Assembly (NCBI GenBank): GCA_036490335.1
Contig: DASXEB010000008.1
Span: forward strand, 57,352-121,351
Direction of reading: 5' to 3'
DNA length: 64,000 bases
Source: Palsa-1392 sp036490335
GTDB taxonomy: Bacteria; Verrucomicrobiota; Verrucomicrobiia; Chthoniobacterales; UBA10450
Below the pieces are notes generated by a model that saw only the letters and a list, made by a program, of their open reading frames with translations, had not been told where the DNA came from and did no database searches. The position numbers and the translations under genes were made by a program. This document shows positions 50,839 through 59,784 of the stretch, piece after piece; the first letter of the stretch is position 1, and every line of letters begins with the position of its first letter.

Positions 50839-51143
50839 TAGAAATCGACCGCGGTCGTGACTTGCAGCGACCAGGCGCTGACGGTGACGGAAGTCTGCGA
50901 GTACTCACCGTCGAGCAGCGCGCTTTGCTCGACATGCTGCGCGGCCGGCGACTTCTTCGCCACCGAGCGCGGCACCGCAACCGTCGGCGTCGTTGCCGAG
51001 CGGAAATGTTTCGTGAGAAACGGCGCGGCCAAAAAAAGCAGACTGCAGACGATGCCGACGCCCCAGCGATGTCCGATGAAGAAATAAAACCCCGCGTAGA
51101 AATTTCCGTAGCGGCGATCCTCGCTCGTTAGGCGGAAAGTCAT
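50838..51143 (-). CDS. small single-span membrane protein of unknown function
   Basis: 101 residues: a polar N-terminus (MTFRLTSEDRRYGNFYAGFY), one hydrophobic helix (GVGIVCSLLFLAAPFLTKHF) and an exported or periplasmic tail ending SAWSLQVTTAVDF. No family recognised. It stands alone between the dioxygenase and the ABC-2 exporter genes, flanked on both sides by copies of the dispersed motif (50830, 51125). Confidence 0.55.
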   Translation of the reverse strand: MTFRLTSEDRRYGNFYAGFYFFIGHRWGVGIVCSLLFLAAPFLTKHFRSATTPTVAVPRSVAKKSPAAQHVEQSALLDGEYSQTSVTVSAWSLQVTTAVDF

Positions 51144-51363
51144 TTACTCGTTAGGCGCGGCCATTGTCGTCGACCTGCAAATAAACGCGCCTAACGATGA
51201 GTTATCCGCCGAAACGGCGCGTGGGCGCGGGGTTCGGGCTCATTCGGCGCGGGGATTCGGGCCGGCAATTCGGTCGAGGCGAGTGAGGACATCGGGAAAA
51301 TCGTTGCCAATTTTCCGAAACAGTAAGCGGCCGCGAGCGCGGCCTGAAGGGTCGCGTGGCGCG
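51144..51363. other. intergenic region with 9-mers and a GC hairpin
   Basis: This 220-nt gap has exact 9-mers at 51148 and 51189 in opposite senses (an inverted pair 32 nt apart). Near 51329-51344 a perfect GC stem GGCCGC-GAGC-GCGGCC lies just past the stop of the permease-amidohydrolase gene and may be its terminator, without a T-run. No open frame of convincing length was found. Confidence 0.45.
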
Positions 51364-53562
51364 CTAATTTTCCTCGAAAAGCGACGGGCGGGCGACGCGT
51401 TCGCCTTTCAGCATCACGACCGAGATCGCGGAAAGCGCGTGCACGTCCTGGAGCGGATTGCCGTCGACGATCAGAAGAGTGGCGTCCTTTCCTTTTTCGA
51501 TCGTGCCGATGCGATTGTCGGCGCGCAAAAGTTTCGCGGCATTCGCGGTCGCGGCCTCGAGCGCGACGTCGGTTGGAATTCCGGCGGCGACCCAAAGCTC
51601 GATCTCGCGCTGCACGGTCGGGCCGTGCATGACAAGAAAATTTCCGGCGTCGGAACCGGTGACGAGCATGACGCCGCCGCGCCACATTTTTTGCAGATTC
51701 CGATCGCCCTGCTCGAGCGACATCGGGAAACGCGCGATATTGTCGCGCATCGGTTTCATCTCCGCGCTCGTGGCAGCGTGCTCGGTGCCGGTGAGCAATT
51801 CCTTCGTCGTCACCTGCTGGACTAACGAACGCTTGAGCAGCTCAGTGTCGCCTTTCGCGAAATCGGAAAAACCTTCGGCGACGCTCAAGGTTGGATCGAA
51901 CGCAATCCCTTTCCTTTTCATCTCCGCGATCGTGGTGTCGGGAATTTCGTCGCGGAAAGATCCGTGCTCGACCGAGTCCGCGCCTAACGAGACCGCGTCG
52001 GCGACGTCGCGCGCGTCGCCGGTGTGAATCGAGGCCGGCAGCCGCCGCGCGTGCGCCTCGTCCACGACCGCGCGCAGGAGGTCGAGATTCATGCGATTGA
52101 AAGTGAAAGGCGGCGCACCGGACTCGAGGATTCCCTTGATCGCGTCGACTCCCTTGTTCGCGAGATCATCGACCATCTTACGCGCCTCGGCCTGCGATTT
52201 CGGGATGCGCAAAAACTGCGCGTTGAACTGCGCCCGCATCATTTCCGGCAACTGTTTCGCGTATTCCGTGCCGTGACCGCCTTCCGCCGTGAAGAGCGGG
52301 CCGCAGAGGAAAAGTTCGCTGCCCAGTTTTTCGCCGCCGTTGAATTGCTGCCGCAATTTCAGCATCGGATCGACCTGATCGCCCGCGCTTCGCACTGCCG
52401 TCACGCCGCAATAAAGATAAGCTTCGAGCTCGCGCGCGTACGATTTTTCCATCTCGTACTTCGACCAGTCGTCGTAGAAACCGCCGGTCGCGCCGAGATG
52501 AACGTGCACGTCGATCAAGCCGGGCAGGACGGTTTTTCCGGCGGCGTCGATCGGCTCGGCGTCGAGTTGTTTCGGATCTGGGGCGGCGCCTTCGTAGATG
52601 GCCGCGATCTTTCCCTGCCTAACGAGTATGGCTCCCGATTCGATCACGCGGCCGTTGCCGACGAAGATGCGCGCGTTTTGAATCAGCCACGTTTGCCCTC
52701 GGCGCAGATCGCGCGCGAGGATGCGCGCTTTCACGAGGTCGTGCTGGCTCCAGGCCTGGTAGGCGCCGAGAAAAACGAACGGCAGCAGGACGACGAGGAC
52801 CCAGAGTTTCGCCGACGCGCGCAGCTTCTCCTCTTTTTCCCAGCGGAATAATTTTGTTGCGATAAACGTCGCGACCGCGGTCGTGAGCAGCAGCGCGACG
52901 ACCGCCTGCCAGTTTGCGAAAACCGTCTCGCCGCGCTGAATGATTCCGCCGATGCCAGTCATCAGATAAGTCGCGGGCACAAACTGCGTGATGTTCTGCA
53001 CCCAATGCGGCATGAACGTGATCGGGATCGTCGCGCCGCTCAGAAAAAGCATCGTCATGTAAATCGGCTGAATCAGTATGTTGCTTTCCTGCGAAGAATT
53101 GACGACCGCGGCGATGATCAGGCCTAACGAACGAAAGGCGACCGCGCCGAGACAGACGAAAACGAAAAGCGAAACCAGGTTCGACGGCATCGCCATTCCG
53201 TAAAACTGGTGCGCGAGAAAAAGCATGAGCAGGACGCTCGGCAGATAAATGATCACGCCGGTGAGCATCGACGCGCCGAGCAGCGGCACCGGTGTTATCG
53301 GCGTGACTTTGTAGCGGCGCAGCACGTTTTCCTCGCGCTCCTGGACCGCGCGCATGCCCGCGCCGAAAAGGCCGTTGCCGAGAATTCCGAGCACGATCAC
53401 CATCGTCACGACCTGCAAAATGGCCGAGCCCTGCCGGGCCGAAAACATCTGGGCGAAGACGAAGAAAAAAATCAGCGGGAAAAGATAATTGAAGAAGAGC
53501 ACGGCGCGATTCCGGCTCGCGAGCTTGAGATCGATCTTGAGTAAGGCGAGGAAAGCTTTCAT
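51364..53562 (-). CDS. fusion of ABC-2 exporter permease and amidohydrolase
   Basis: 732 residues in one frame. Residues 1-270 are an ABC-2 permease with about seven helices (LFFNYLFPLIFFFVFAQMF, GNGLFGAGMRAVQEREENV, LFLSGATIPITFMPHWV). From about 292 an amidohydrolase begins (NARIFVGNGRVIESGAILV), with metal ligands His353 and His355 in DVHVHLGA, Lys476 in DAIKGILESG, His513 in SIHTGDA, His533 in SVEHGSF and Asp in LVTGSDAGNF. This matches the imidazolonepropionase/Xaa-Pro dipeptidase-like set. The amidohydrolase would follow a last membrane helix, so it may face the periplasm. The ATPase gene lies directly upstream. Confidence 0.9.
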   Translation of the reverse strand: MKAFLALLKIDLKLASRNRAVLFFNYLFPLIFFFVFAQMFSARQGSAILQVVTMVIVLGILGNGLFGAGMRAVQEREENVLRRYKVTPITPVPLLGASMLTGVIIYLPSVLLMLFLAHQFYGMAMPSNLVSLFVFVCLGAVAFRSLGLIIAAVVNSSQESNILIQPIYMTMLFLSGATIPITFMPHWVQNITQFVPATYLMTGIGGIIQRGETVFANWQAVVALLLTTAVATFIATKLFRWEKEEKLRASAKLWVLVVLLPFVFLGAYQAWSQHDLVKARILARDLRRGQTWLIQNARIFVGNGRVIESGAILVRQGKIAAIYEGAAPDPKQLDAEPIDAAGKTVLPGLIDVHVHLGATGGFYDDWSKYEMEKSYARELEAYLYCGVTAVRSAGDQVDPMLKLRQQFNGGEKLGSELFLCGPLFTAEGGHGTEYAKQLPEMMRAQFNAQFLRIPKSQAEARKMVDDLANKGVDAIKGILESGAPPFTFNRMNLDLLRAVVDEAHARRLPASIHTGDARDVADAVSLGADSVEHGSFRDEIPDTTIAEMKRKGIAFDPTLSVAEGFSDFAKGDTELLKRSLVQQVTTKELLTGTEHAATSAEMKPMRDNIARFPMSLEQGDRNLQKMWRGGVMLVTGSDAGNFLVMHGPTVQREIELWVAAGIPTDVALEAATANAAKLLRADNRIGTIEKGKDATLLIVDGNPLQDVHALSAISVVMLKGERVARPSLFEEN

Positions 53563-53593
53563 TCGTTAGGCGCTTTTCGTTACGCGTTAGACG

Positions 53594-54520
53594 TCAATCG
53601 CGCAGCCGTTTGCCGGTCAGCTCGATGAACACGTCCTCGAGCGTCGGGCGATTGAGATGGACGTCTTCAATTTCCAAGCCGCGGGATTCGATCCATTTGA
53701 TCAACTCGACGAGCGTCTTCGCCGGGCGGCTCGAGCTGACGGAAATTTTCCGGCGATCTTCGCTTACGATCGTGCGAATCGCGCCCGGCCATTCCGGCAG
53801 ATCGACCGTCGGCAGCGCCGCGCCTAACGACACCTCGACGCCGGACTGCGTCGCGCTTTTTTCCTGCAATTCGCGCGGCGAACCGAGCGCGATGATGACG
53901 CCGTTATCGACGATCGCGACACGATCGCAGAGCCGCTCCGCTTCTTCGATGTAATGCGTCGTCATCAAAATCGTCCGTTTTTCCGCGCGCAGCTCTTCGA
54001 TCAGATCGCGAATCTCGAGACGCACCTGCGGGTCGAGACCGGTCGTCGGCTCGTCGAGAAAAAGCATTTGCGGGTCGTTGATCAGTGCGAGCGCAAGCGC
54101 GAGTCGCTGCTTCTGGCCACCGGACAGAGTTGAATAGGCGGCTTCGCGTTTCTCCCAAAGCTGAAGCCGTTTTAAAAGCGAATCGCCATCGACTTTGCGC
54201 GAGTAAAATTCGCCAAAAAGTTCAAGCGCTTCGTGCACTTTCATTTTATCGGGCAGGTTCGTCGCCTGCAGGCAAACGCCGATGCGATCTTTCAGCGCCT
54301 GCTTTTGCCGGTCGGGATCGAAACCGAGCACGCGCACGTCGCCGCCGCTGCGCGGGCGCAGACCTTCGAGAATTTCGACGGTGGTCGTTTTTCCGGCGCC
54401 GTTCGGCCCGAGCAGGCCGAAGACTTCGCCGGCCTCAACTTCGAAATCCAAACCTTTGACCGCTTCAAGCGATCCGTAGGACTTGCGCAAACCGCGCGCG
54501 GAAATGGCTGGCTCGTTCAT
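53594..54520 (-). CDS. ABC exporter ATPase, DrrA/CcmA-like
   Basis: 308 residues. Walker A LLGPNGAGKTTTVEILEGL, signature YSTLSGGQKQRLALALALIN, Walker B MLFLDEPTTGLDPQ and switch LMTTHYIEEAERL are intact. The last about 80 residues form the accessory domain typical of the DrrA type. The permease-amidohydrolase gene follows after 31 nt and is its obvious partner. Together they form an exporter of unknown substrate. Confidence 0.94.
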   Translation of the reverse strand: MNEPAISARGLRKSYGSLEAVKGLDFEVEAGEVFGLLGPNGAGKTTTVEILEGLRPRSGGDVRVLGFDPDRQKQALKDRIGVCLQATNLPDKMKVHEALELFGEFYSRKVDGDSLLKRLQLWEKREAAYSTLSGGQKQRLALALALINDPQMLFLDEPTTGLDPQVRLEIRDLIEELRAEKRTILMTTHYIEEAERLCDRVAIVDNGVIIALGSPRELQEKSATQSGVEVSLGAALPTVDLPEWPGAIRTIVSEDRRKISVSSSRPAKTLVELIKWIESRGLEIEDVHLNRPTLEDVFIELTGKRLRD

Positions 54521-54621
54521 CTTTTGGTCGGCAACTTTGCGTTAACTCCGTTCACAAAACCACAGCGGCGACAACCCCGCTCACAAAAAATGACGAGCGG
54601 CGTCGCGACGTGATGAACGGC

Positions 54622-54654
54622 GCACGCAAAATCAAAAAAGAATTTTTCGCGTGC
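54622..54654 (-). terminator. hairpin after lnt
   Basis: On the minus strand GCACGCGAAAA, a 12-nt loop containing six T, and TTTTGCGTGC form a strong stem with one bulge. It starts 5 nt past the lnt stop, in the 138-nt gap before the ABC exporter operon. It is probably a terminator. Confidence 0.5.
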
Positions 54655-54658
54655 CACA

Positions 54659-56311
54659 TCATTCGAGCGGCGGCTTGCGTTTCAAAAGTTGCGGCAGACG
54701 CACGGCGAGAAAAATCAAAGTGATGCAGCCGCAGAGCTCCGCGAAAAGTTCACCATGCCGGACGTAAAACGTCAGCTTGTGCGAAGTCGGGACCTGCACC
54801 GTGCCGGTGAGCACGCCTTCAGTGAACGTGCTGCCGCCGCCATCGACCAACTCCTGCGTGACGCGGCCGAATTCGTTTACGAAACAGGTCACGCCCGTGT
54901 TCGCCGAGCGGACGAGCGGGCGACGCGTCTCGACACAACGAAAAATCGCGTTGTCGAGATGCTGTTGCGAAGCCGCCGAATGCAGAAACCAGCCATCGTT
55001 CGTCACGTTCGCGAGCAGATCGGCGCCGCGCAAAACGAATTGCCGGGTCAAATCGCCGAGCGTGTCTTCAAAACAAATGAGCGGCGCGACCATCACGCCA
55101 TTCGTTAGGCGAAAAACCACCGCGCTCGTCCCGCGCGCAAAATCGCCCGGCACCTGGTCGCCGACGATCTCCGCGACGAAGGGCACGGTGCGCCGGCCGG
55201 GAACATATTCGCCGAACGGCACGAGATGGAGTTTGCGATAAACCTGCGCCTTACCCGCGCCGGCCGGCACGAGAAGGGCGGCGTTGTAATCGCCCTTTTC
55301 GTCCTGATCGATCGAGCCGAGGAGGAGGTCGGATTTGATCGACGCGGAGACGTTCATGACAAAACGAAAGTCGCTCGGATCTTCGAGGACCGGGCCGGGC
55401 ATCGAGCTTTCCGGCCAGATGATAAGATCGGGCGGCGGCTGTGCCGCGAGCGCGATGCGGGTGAGGCGCGCGAACTTGAAAAAGGTTTTGCCTTGGAATT
55501 GGAGCGAGAATTTTTCTTCGCGCGGGACGTTCGATTGCACCGCCGCGACGCGCAGGGGCTTCGATGGCCCGGGATTTTGCAAGACGCGAATGCCGTAGGC
55601 GCAGATTCCGACGATCGCGGCCATCGTCAGGGTAAAATCGAAATGCGGCCGGCGTTGACGGACTTTCGTTTCGACGATGAAGCGCCGCACCGTCGCGACG
55701 GCGATGACGTTGGCGAAAACAACAACGAAGGAAAGTCCCGCGACCCCGGTCCATTCCGCGATTTGAATGATCGGAAGCACATTGTGCAGCGCGACGCCAA
55801 GACCGTTCCAGCCCCAGCCGGAGAACATCCAGCCGCGGACCCAGTCGAGCGCGGTCCATCCGCTCGCGAGAATAACAGCGAGGCCAAGGTTGCGCGCTGA
55901 GCTCAACCAAGGCGAACGAGCAGCGGTCGATTCCCCGGGCAGCGGCGCGAAGCCCGCGCGCTCCTCGCCTAACGAGTAAAGGACTAACTTCCGCGGCCGG
56001 ACAAGGCCCGCGAGCCAGCCCCAAAGCGCAAAGTAAATCGCCATGTAGGGGCTGAGGAGGATGAGGCCAAGCCAGGTGACAGTTTGCAGCCAGGAAAACG
56101 CCGCCCAGAAAAAAATCAGCCCCGCGACGTAGCCGAGCGCGAGGTCGCGCGCGCCGCGACGTTTTTTCCCCTCGCCGGAAAACCAGATCGCGGCGAGCAG
56201 CGGAGTCAGCGCAATCCAGCACATCCACGTCCAGCCAAAAGGCGCGAAACAGCCGGTCGCGAGCGCCCCGCTCAGGATGGCGGCGAGCCATGGCCAAAGC
56301 ACAGCCAGCAT
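54659..56311 (-). CDS. lnt: apolipoprotein N-acyltransferase
   Basis: 550 residues from the ATG at 56309-56311; the open frame to 56437 overlaps the preceding gene. About seven helices in the N-terminal half (MLAVLWPWLAAILSGALATG, YVAGLIFFWAAFSWL and others) are followed by the nitrilase domain with the catalytic triad: Glu in IIWPESSMPG, Lys in YRKLHLVPFGEYVPG and Cys in PLICFEDTLGD. Lnt adds the third acyl chain to lipoproteins at the outer face of the inner membrane. A 103-residue gene ends 31 nt upstream of its start. Confidence 0.95.
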   Translation of the reverse strand: MLAVLWPWLAAILSGALATGCFAPFGWTWMCWIALTPLLAAIWFSGEGKKRRGARDLALGYVAGLIFFWAAFSWLQTVTWLGLILLSPYMAIYFALWGWLAGLVRPRKLVLYSLGEERAGFAPLPGESTAARSPWLSSARNLGLAVILASGWTALDWVRGWMFSGWGWNGLGVALHNVLPIIQIAEWTGVAGLSFVVVFANVIAVATVRRFIVETKVRQRRPHFDFTLTMAAIVGICAYGIRVLQNPGPSKPLRVAAVQSNVPREEKFSLQFQGKTFFKFARLTRIALAAQPPPDLIIWPESSMPGPVLEDPSDFRFVMNVSASIKSDLLLGSIDQDEKGDYNAALLVPAGAGKAQVYRKLHLVPFGEYVPGRRTVPFVAEIVGDQVPGDFARGTSAVVFRLTNGVMVAPLICFEDTLGDLTRQFVLRGADLLANVTNDGWFLHSAASQQHLDNAIFRCVETRRPLVRSANTGVTCFVNEFGRVTQELVDGGGSTFTEGVLTGTVQVPTSHKLTFYVRHGELFAELCGCITLIFLAVRLPQLLKRKPPLE

Positions 56312-56342
56312 GCGAATGCCGCGATTTTGCTTCACGAGCAGA

Positions 56343-56654
56343 TCAGGACCGGCGGCGGCGGCGACTGGCTTCGGGCTTGCGCGAACGCGAAGGATAAACC
56401 GCGTCGCGCAGCGCGCGCGCGAACGCCGGATTAACATGGAACATCGCGCTTTTCACATCGTCGATCGTGCGGATCGTGACTTTGTTTGCGAGGACGTAGT
56501 GCACGCTCATCAAACCTTCGAGCGTGTCGAGAAATTCGGCCGATTCCATGTCATCCATCCGCTCTGCAAGTTGGCCGCCGGGCATCATGCCCCCGGTCAG
56601 GCCAATCGTCTTAAGAATCGTAATTTCGCCGCCGCTAAGACTCATCTCACTCAT
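56343..56654 (-). CDS. hypothetical protein, 103 residues, upstream of lnt
   Basis: Reads MSEMSLSGGEITILKTIGLT and then LMSVHYVLANKVTIRTIDDV, ending in an Arg/Ser-rich tail (SRSRKPEASRRRRRS). It is mostly alpha/beta, with the appearance of a small winged-helix-like or regulatory domain, but no family is recognised. Met1 or Met4 may be the start. It is co-directional with lnt. Confidence 0.55.
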   Translation of the reverse strand: MSEMSLSGGEITILKTIGLTGGMMPGGQLAERMDDMESAEFLDTLEGLMSVHYVLANKVTIRTIDDVKSAMFHVNPAFARALRDAVYPSRSRKPEASRRRRRS

Positions 56655-56739
56655 TCAGACAGGTTCTCTATCTTAGGTCGGTTGTCGAGTAGCAAGACTT
56701 GGGATGGAGTTATCAAGTTGTCAGTCCCGCGTTGATTGA

Positions 56740-57588
56740 TCAAAGCATCTTCTCGACAAATGCGCGACTATCGAAAGGCGCAAAGTCATCCAGTTTCTCA
56801 CCGGTGCCGATGAAACGAGTCGGAATGCCTAACTCGTTTTGAATTGCAATCACGACACCTCCCTTGCCGCTGCCGTCGAGCTTCGTAACTATAAGTCCGG
56901 TTAGATCGACCGCGGCGTGAAATTCCCGCGCCTGCGCGACCGCGTTGCTGCCAGTAGTCGCATCAACCACGAGCAAACGTTCGTGCGGCGCGGCCGGGTC
57001 ATGTTTGCCTAACGAGCGTCTTATTTTTTCCAACTCAGCCATCAAGTTACTCTTCGTGTGCAGTCGACCCGCGGTGTCACACAGCAAAAACTCTATCCCG
57101 CGCCGGTCCGCCGATTGATAAGCCTCATAACACAAGGCCGCCGGATCGGCGTTGTATTGGCCGCGAATCATCTCGAGCTGCAAACGTTCCGCCCAAATCG
57201 CGAGTTGCTCGATCGCGGCCGCGCGGAAAGTATCCGCCGCCGCCAGCAGGACAGAGTGTCGATGGCGCTGAAAATAACCGGCCAGTTTAGCCGTCGACGT
57301 CGTCTTTCCCGTGCCGTTGACACCGACAATCAGAATGGCTTTCGGCTTCGCCGGCAATGGCCGGATCGGCGCTGGCTGGATCGGCAACACGCGCAAAATT
57401 TCCTCTCGCGCGACCTCAGCCACGTCGCTCGCCGTAATCGTCTGAGACCCGGCCCGGTCCTGCAGCGCCGCGACAATTCGCAGACTCATCGGAACTCCAA
57501 GGTCACTGCGAATCAGCGTCTCCTCGAGCTCGTCCCAATCGACCGGCTTGCCGGCAAACTTTTCGATGAGCGACTTAAAAAACTTCAC
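56740..57588 (-). CDS. ftsY: signal recognition particle receptor FtsY
   Basis: 282 residues: an N domain (MKFFKSLIEKFAGKPVDWDE, ETLIRSDLGVP) and a G domain with GVNGTGKTTSTAKLA, DTFRAAAIEQL, LCDTAGRLHTKSNL, TKLDGSGKGG and the closing IGTGEKLDDFAPFD. There is no long acidic A domain. FtsY receives ribosome-SRP complexes at the membrane. The methyltransferase gene upstream ends 3 nt before its start, so they may be co-transcribed. Confidence 0.96.
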   Translation of the reverse strand: MKFFKSLIEKFAGKPVDWDELEETLIRSDLGVPMSLRIVAALQDRAGSQTITASDVAEVAREEILRVLPIQPAPIRPLPAKPKAILIVGVNGTGKTTSTAKLAGYFQRHRHSVLLAAADTFRAAAIEQLAIWAERLQLEMIRGQYNADPAALCYEAYQSADRRGIEFLLCDTAGRLHTKSNLMAELEKIRRSLGKHDPAAPHERLLVVDATTGSNAVAQAREFHAAVDLTGLIVTKLDGSGKGGVVIAIQNELGIPTRFIGTGEKLDDFAPFDSRAFVEKML

Positions 57589-57591
57589 AGC

Positions 57592-58281
57592 CTAACGAGT
57601 ATAAGCCGCCAACGTAATCGCCGGTCCATTGACATGCGCCGGGTTGTCTTCGAGCAGCTTGATTTCGGCAAATCCGAAGTCAGCCAGCATCGTGCAAAGT
57701 GACTCCAGGGTTGGCCAAAATGAATTACCCGAGAGTCCGCTGAGCGCGTCATCCAGACCACCTTCTGGCTGATGGTAACCGTGGTAACTCAAGATCGGAT
57801 CCGATGCTTTATCTTCACTCGCGTAATGAGTCCAAAGAAACAGACCGCCCGCCACCGCGGAAAACTGTTTCACCAACTCCCAGGGCCGGGGCAAATGGTA
57901 GAGTAGCCCGCAGCAAAATATGACATCGAATAGACCCAGCGCGCGAAGCGAAAGCTCCTCGAGGTTGCCTAGCAGAAAATCCGCGTTGTTGATTGCGAAC
58001 ACCTTCTTCGCCGCCAGAGCGCGTCGATAGTTAGTCTCCCGTCCTTCTACTCCTAGCACATGTTCGACGCCCGGTAATCGACTCAGGCCGACGGTATGAC
58101 CTCCTTCAAGCGCGCCCAGCTCAAGAATCCGGCGCGCAGTCGGAAATGCGCGACGAAACAAGACAATCCTAGAGTCGTTAGGCGCATCAAACCATCCCCC
58201 GGAAGTCTCGCCGCGCAGTTCGTATTTTGTAATCCAAGGCTGGAGTTCGGCAAAGGCTGCCGCGACGGCTGGGTCAGACAT
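57592..58281 (-). CDS. class I SAM-dependent methyltransferase
   Basis: 229 residues. Motif I is ILELGALEGGHTVGLS, with the acidic end of strand 2 in LGVEGRETNY and motif IV in FDVIFCCGLLYHLPRPWEL. The build, with a CGLLYHLxxPW segment, is like small-molecule or lipid/glycan methyltransferases and the CmoB fold, but the substrate cannot be read. The TAG stop is part of an exact 9-mer (57590), between it and ftsY. Confidence 0.8.
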   Translation of the reverse strand: MSDPAVAAAFAELQPWITKYELRGETSGGWFDAPNDSRIVLFRRAFPTARRILELGALEGGHTVGLSRLPGVEHVLGVEGRETNYRRALAAKKVFAINNADFLLGNLEELSLRALGLFDVIFCCGLLYHLPRPWELVKQFSAVAGGLFLWTHYASEDKASDPILSYHGYHQPEGGLDDALSGLSGNSFWPTLESLCTMLADFGFAEIKLLEDNPAHVNGPAITLAAYTR

Positions 58282-58330
58282 CGCTCAACTTACTCGGGCC
58301 GGGAAAAAATGAAACCGCGCAAGCTAGCTC

Positions 58331-59752
58331 TTAGCTGTCTTCATTGGTTCGGCCATAGGAGTTCTCGACCCGCGCGGCCACATCGCGGTAGCCGTAGTCG
58401 GCCTCGTAAATTCTTTTCATCGCTCCAATGTATTTCTCCGCCTGGCCCATCTTCTCATAAACCAGACCAAGGTTGTAAACGATCTCCTTCTTGGTCGCGT
58501 CCATCGTCAGCATCTCCGTCGCGGCGTCTTCCAATTGCTTCGCCGCAAGATCGAACATGCCTAACTCGCGATAACATCGCCCCAAAAGATTCATCGCCTT
58601 GAGCCGGGCGTTTGGATTTTGGCGCGCGCGTTGTAACTCGGGCAAGGCATCGCGGTATTGACCCGCATTCGTTAGGTATTCGCCCAACTCATAACGCAAT
58701 TGCAAGTCCGTTGGGTTACGATCGAGCCGCCGGCGCGCATCCTCGATCAAAATCTCGGCACGCTGTTTCTTCGCCGCCTCTAACTCTACCGTCTTTGCCG
58801 CAATGTTGCCGTTTTCGTCTTCGTGTCCTTCGAGATAAACTTCTACCTCGTGGATTTTCTGATCGAGCTGCTTCATTTTCAGGTCGGCCACTTTGCGGAT
58901 AAGACCGGGATCTCCTTTACTCGTTAGGTCCACGGCGTACTCATACCAGGCGACCGCGCCCTCCAAGTCATCCTTTTGTTCGTGCAAGGCGCCGAGGCGT
59001 TTCGCGAGGTCGAGATTGCGCGGCTCCGCCTCGTGCCGCGCATAAGTCTCGTTGATTTGTTGCTCAAGCGATTCTCCTATGAGTTGAATGCGACTTTGCT
59101 GTTCGAGGGAGACGGCGGTCTCCTTGTCTTTGATCAGGTCTCGATAACTCTCCGCTTCCGCCCAACCGCCTTTCTTCATCGAGGCGCGCGCAGCCGCGTC
59201 CTTGCCGAGTTTAATCGCCTCCAGGTCAGCTGGATTAAGATCACTGATGCGAGTATAGATTTCGACGGCGTGGTCGCTTTGCTCATACTCATAATAAAGG
59301 CGGCCTAACTCATGCAGCACCTTTTCGTCCTTCGGATCGTGTTCGAGCAAAGTCTCCATCGCGAGCATCGCTATCTCAGGATAGTTAGCTGTCACGGCCG
59401 CTTCCTTCAACAGGGTGTTGGCTTGTTGATTGTAAGGTTCGGTCTCGAGAATCTTCTCGAGTAACTCGATCGCTTTGTGCGGATCCTTCTTTAATTCTCG
59501 CTGCGCCTTCATCACCGCCAGGGGCGAGCTTGACATGCCGAAAAATCTTTTCTTCTCACTCTTCGCACGCGTGACCGCGGCGCGACGCAGCATTTGCCGG
59601 CCGGTGAGAAACTCCGGTTCCTGTTTGAGCAGATTTTGCAAAAGCTCGATTGCATAACCGAAGTTGCGCAGCTCGATCGCAGCGACGGCCCTGAGCCAGT
59701 AACCCCGAAGCAGGTCACTCAAATCCTTTTCAGTCCGGACAGCCATGCGCAA
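58331..59752 (-). CDS. tetratricopeptide-repeat protein
   Basis: 473 residues (start at Met1 or Met3). Almost wholly helical TPR-like repeats, for example LLEKILETEPYNQQANTLLK, LETLLEHDPKDEKVLHELGR and DALPELQRARQNPNARLKAM, with a charged coiled section near 290-340. There is no signal peptide or membrane helix, so it is cytoplasmic. Function unknown; TPR proteins serve as scaffolds. It lies between mutS and the methyltransferase on the same strand. Confidence 0.85.
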   Translation of the reverse strand: MRMAVRTEKDLSDLLRGYWLRAVAAIELRNFGYAIELLQNLLKQEPEFLTGRQMLRRAAVTRAKSEKKRFFGMSSSPLAVMKAQRELKKDPHKAIELLEKILETEPYNQQANTLLKEAAVTANYPEIAMLAMETLLEHDPKDEKVLHELGRLYYEYEQSDHAVEIYTRISDLNPADLEAIKLGKDAAARASMKKGGWAEAESYRDLIKDKETAVSLEQQSRIQLIGESLEQQINETYARHEAEPRNLDLAKRLGALHEQKDDLEGAVAWYEYAVDLTSKGDPGLIRKVADLKMKQLDQKIHEVEVYLEGHEDENGNIAAKTVELEAAKKQRAEILIEDARRRLDRNPTDLQLRYELGEYLTNAGQYRDALPELQRARQNPNARLKAMNLLGRCYRELGMFDLAAKQLEDAATEMLTMDATKKEIVYNLGLVYEKMGQAEKYIGAMKRIYEADYGYRDVAARVENSYGRTNEDS

Positions 59753-59784
59753 GCAACATAAAATTTAATCGGGCGGTTGCGCAA

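Noticed and set aside
51191..51685. 164-residue minus-strand frame overlapping the permease-amidohydrolase gene end
   Set aside because: Arg-rich shadow of the amidohydrolase in another frame; no independent support.
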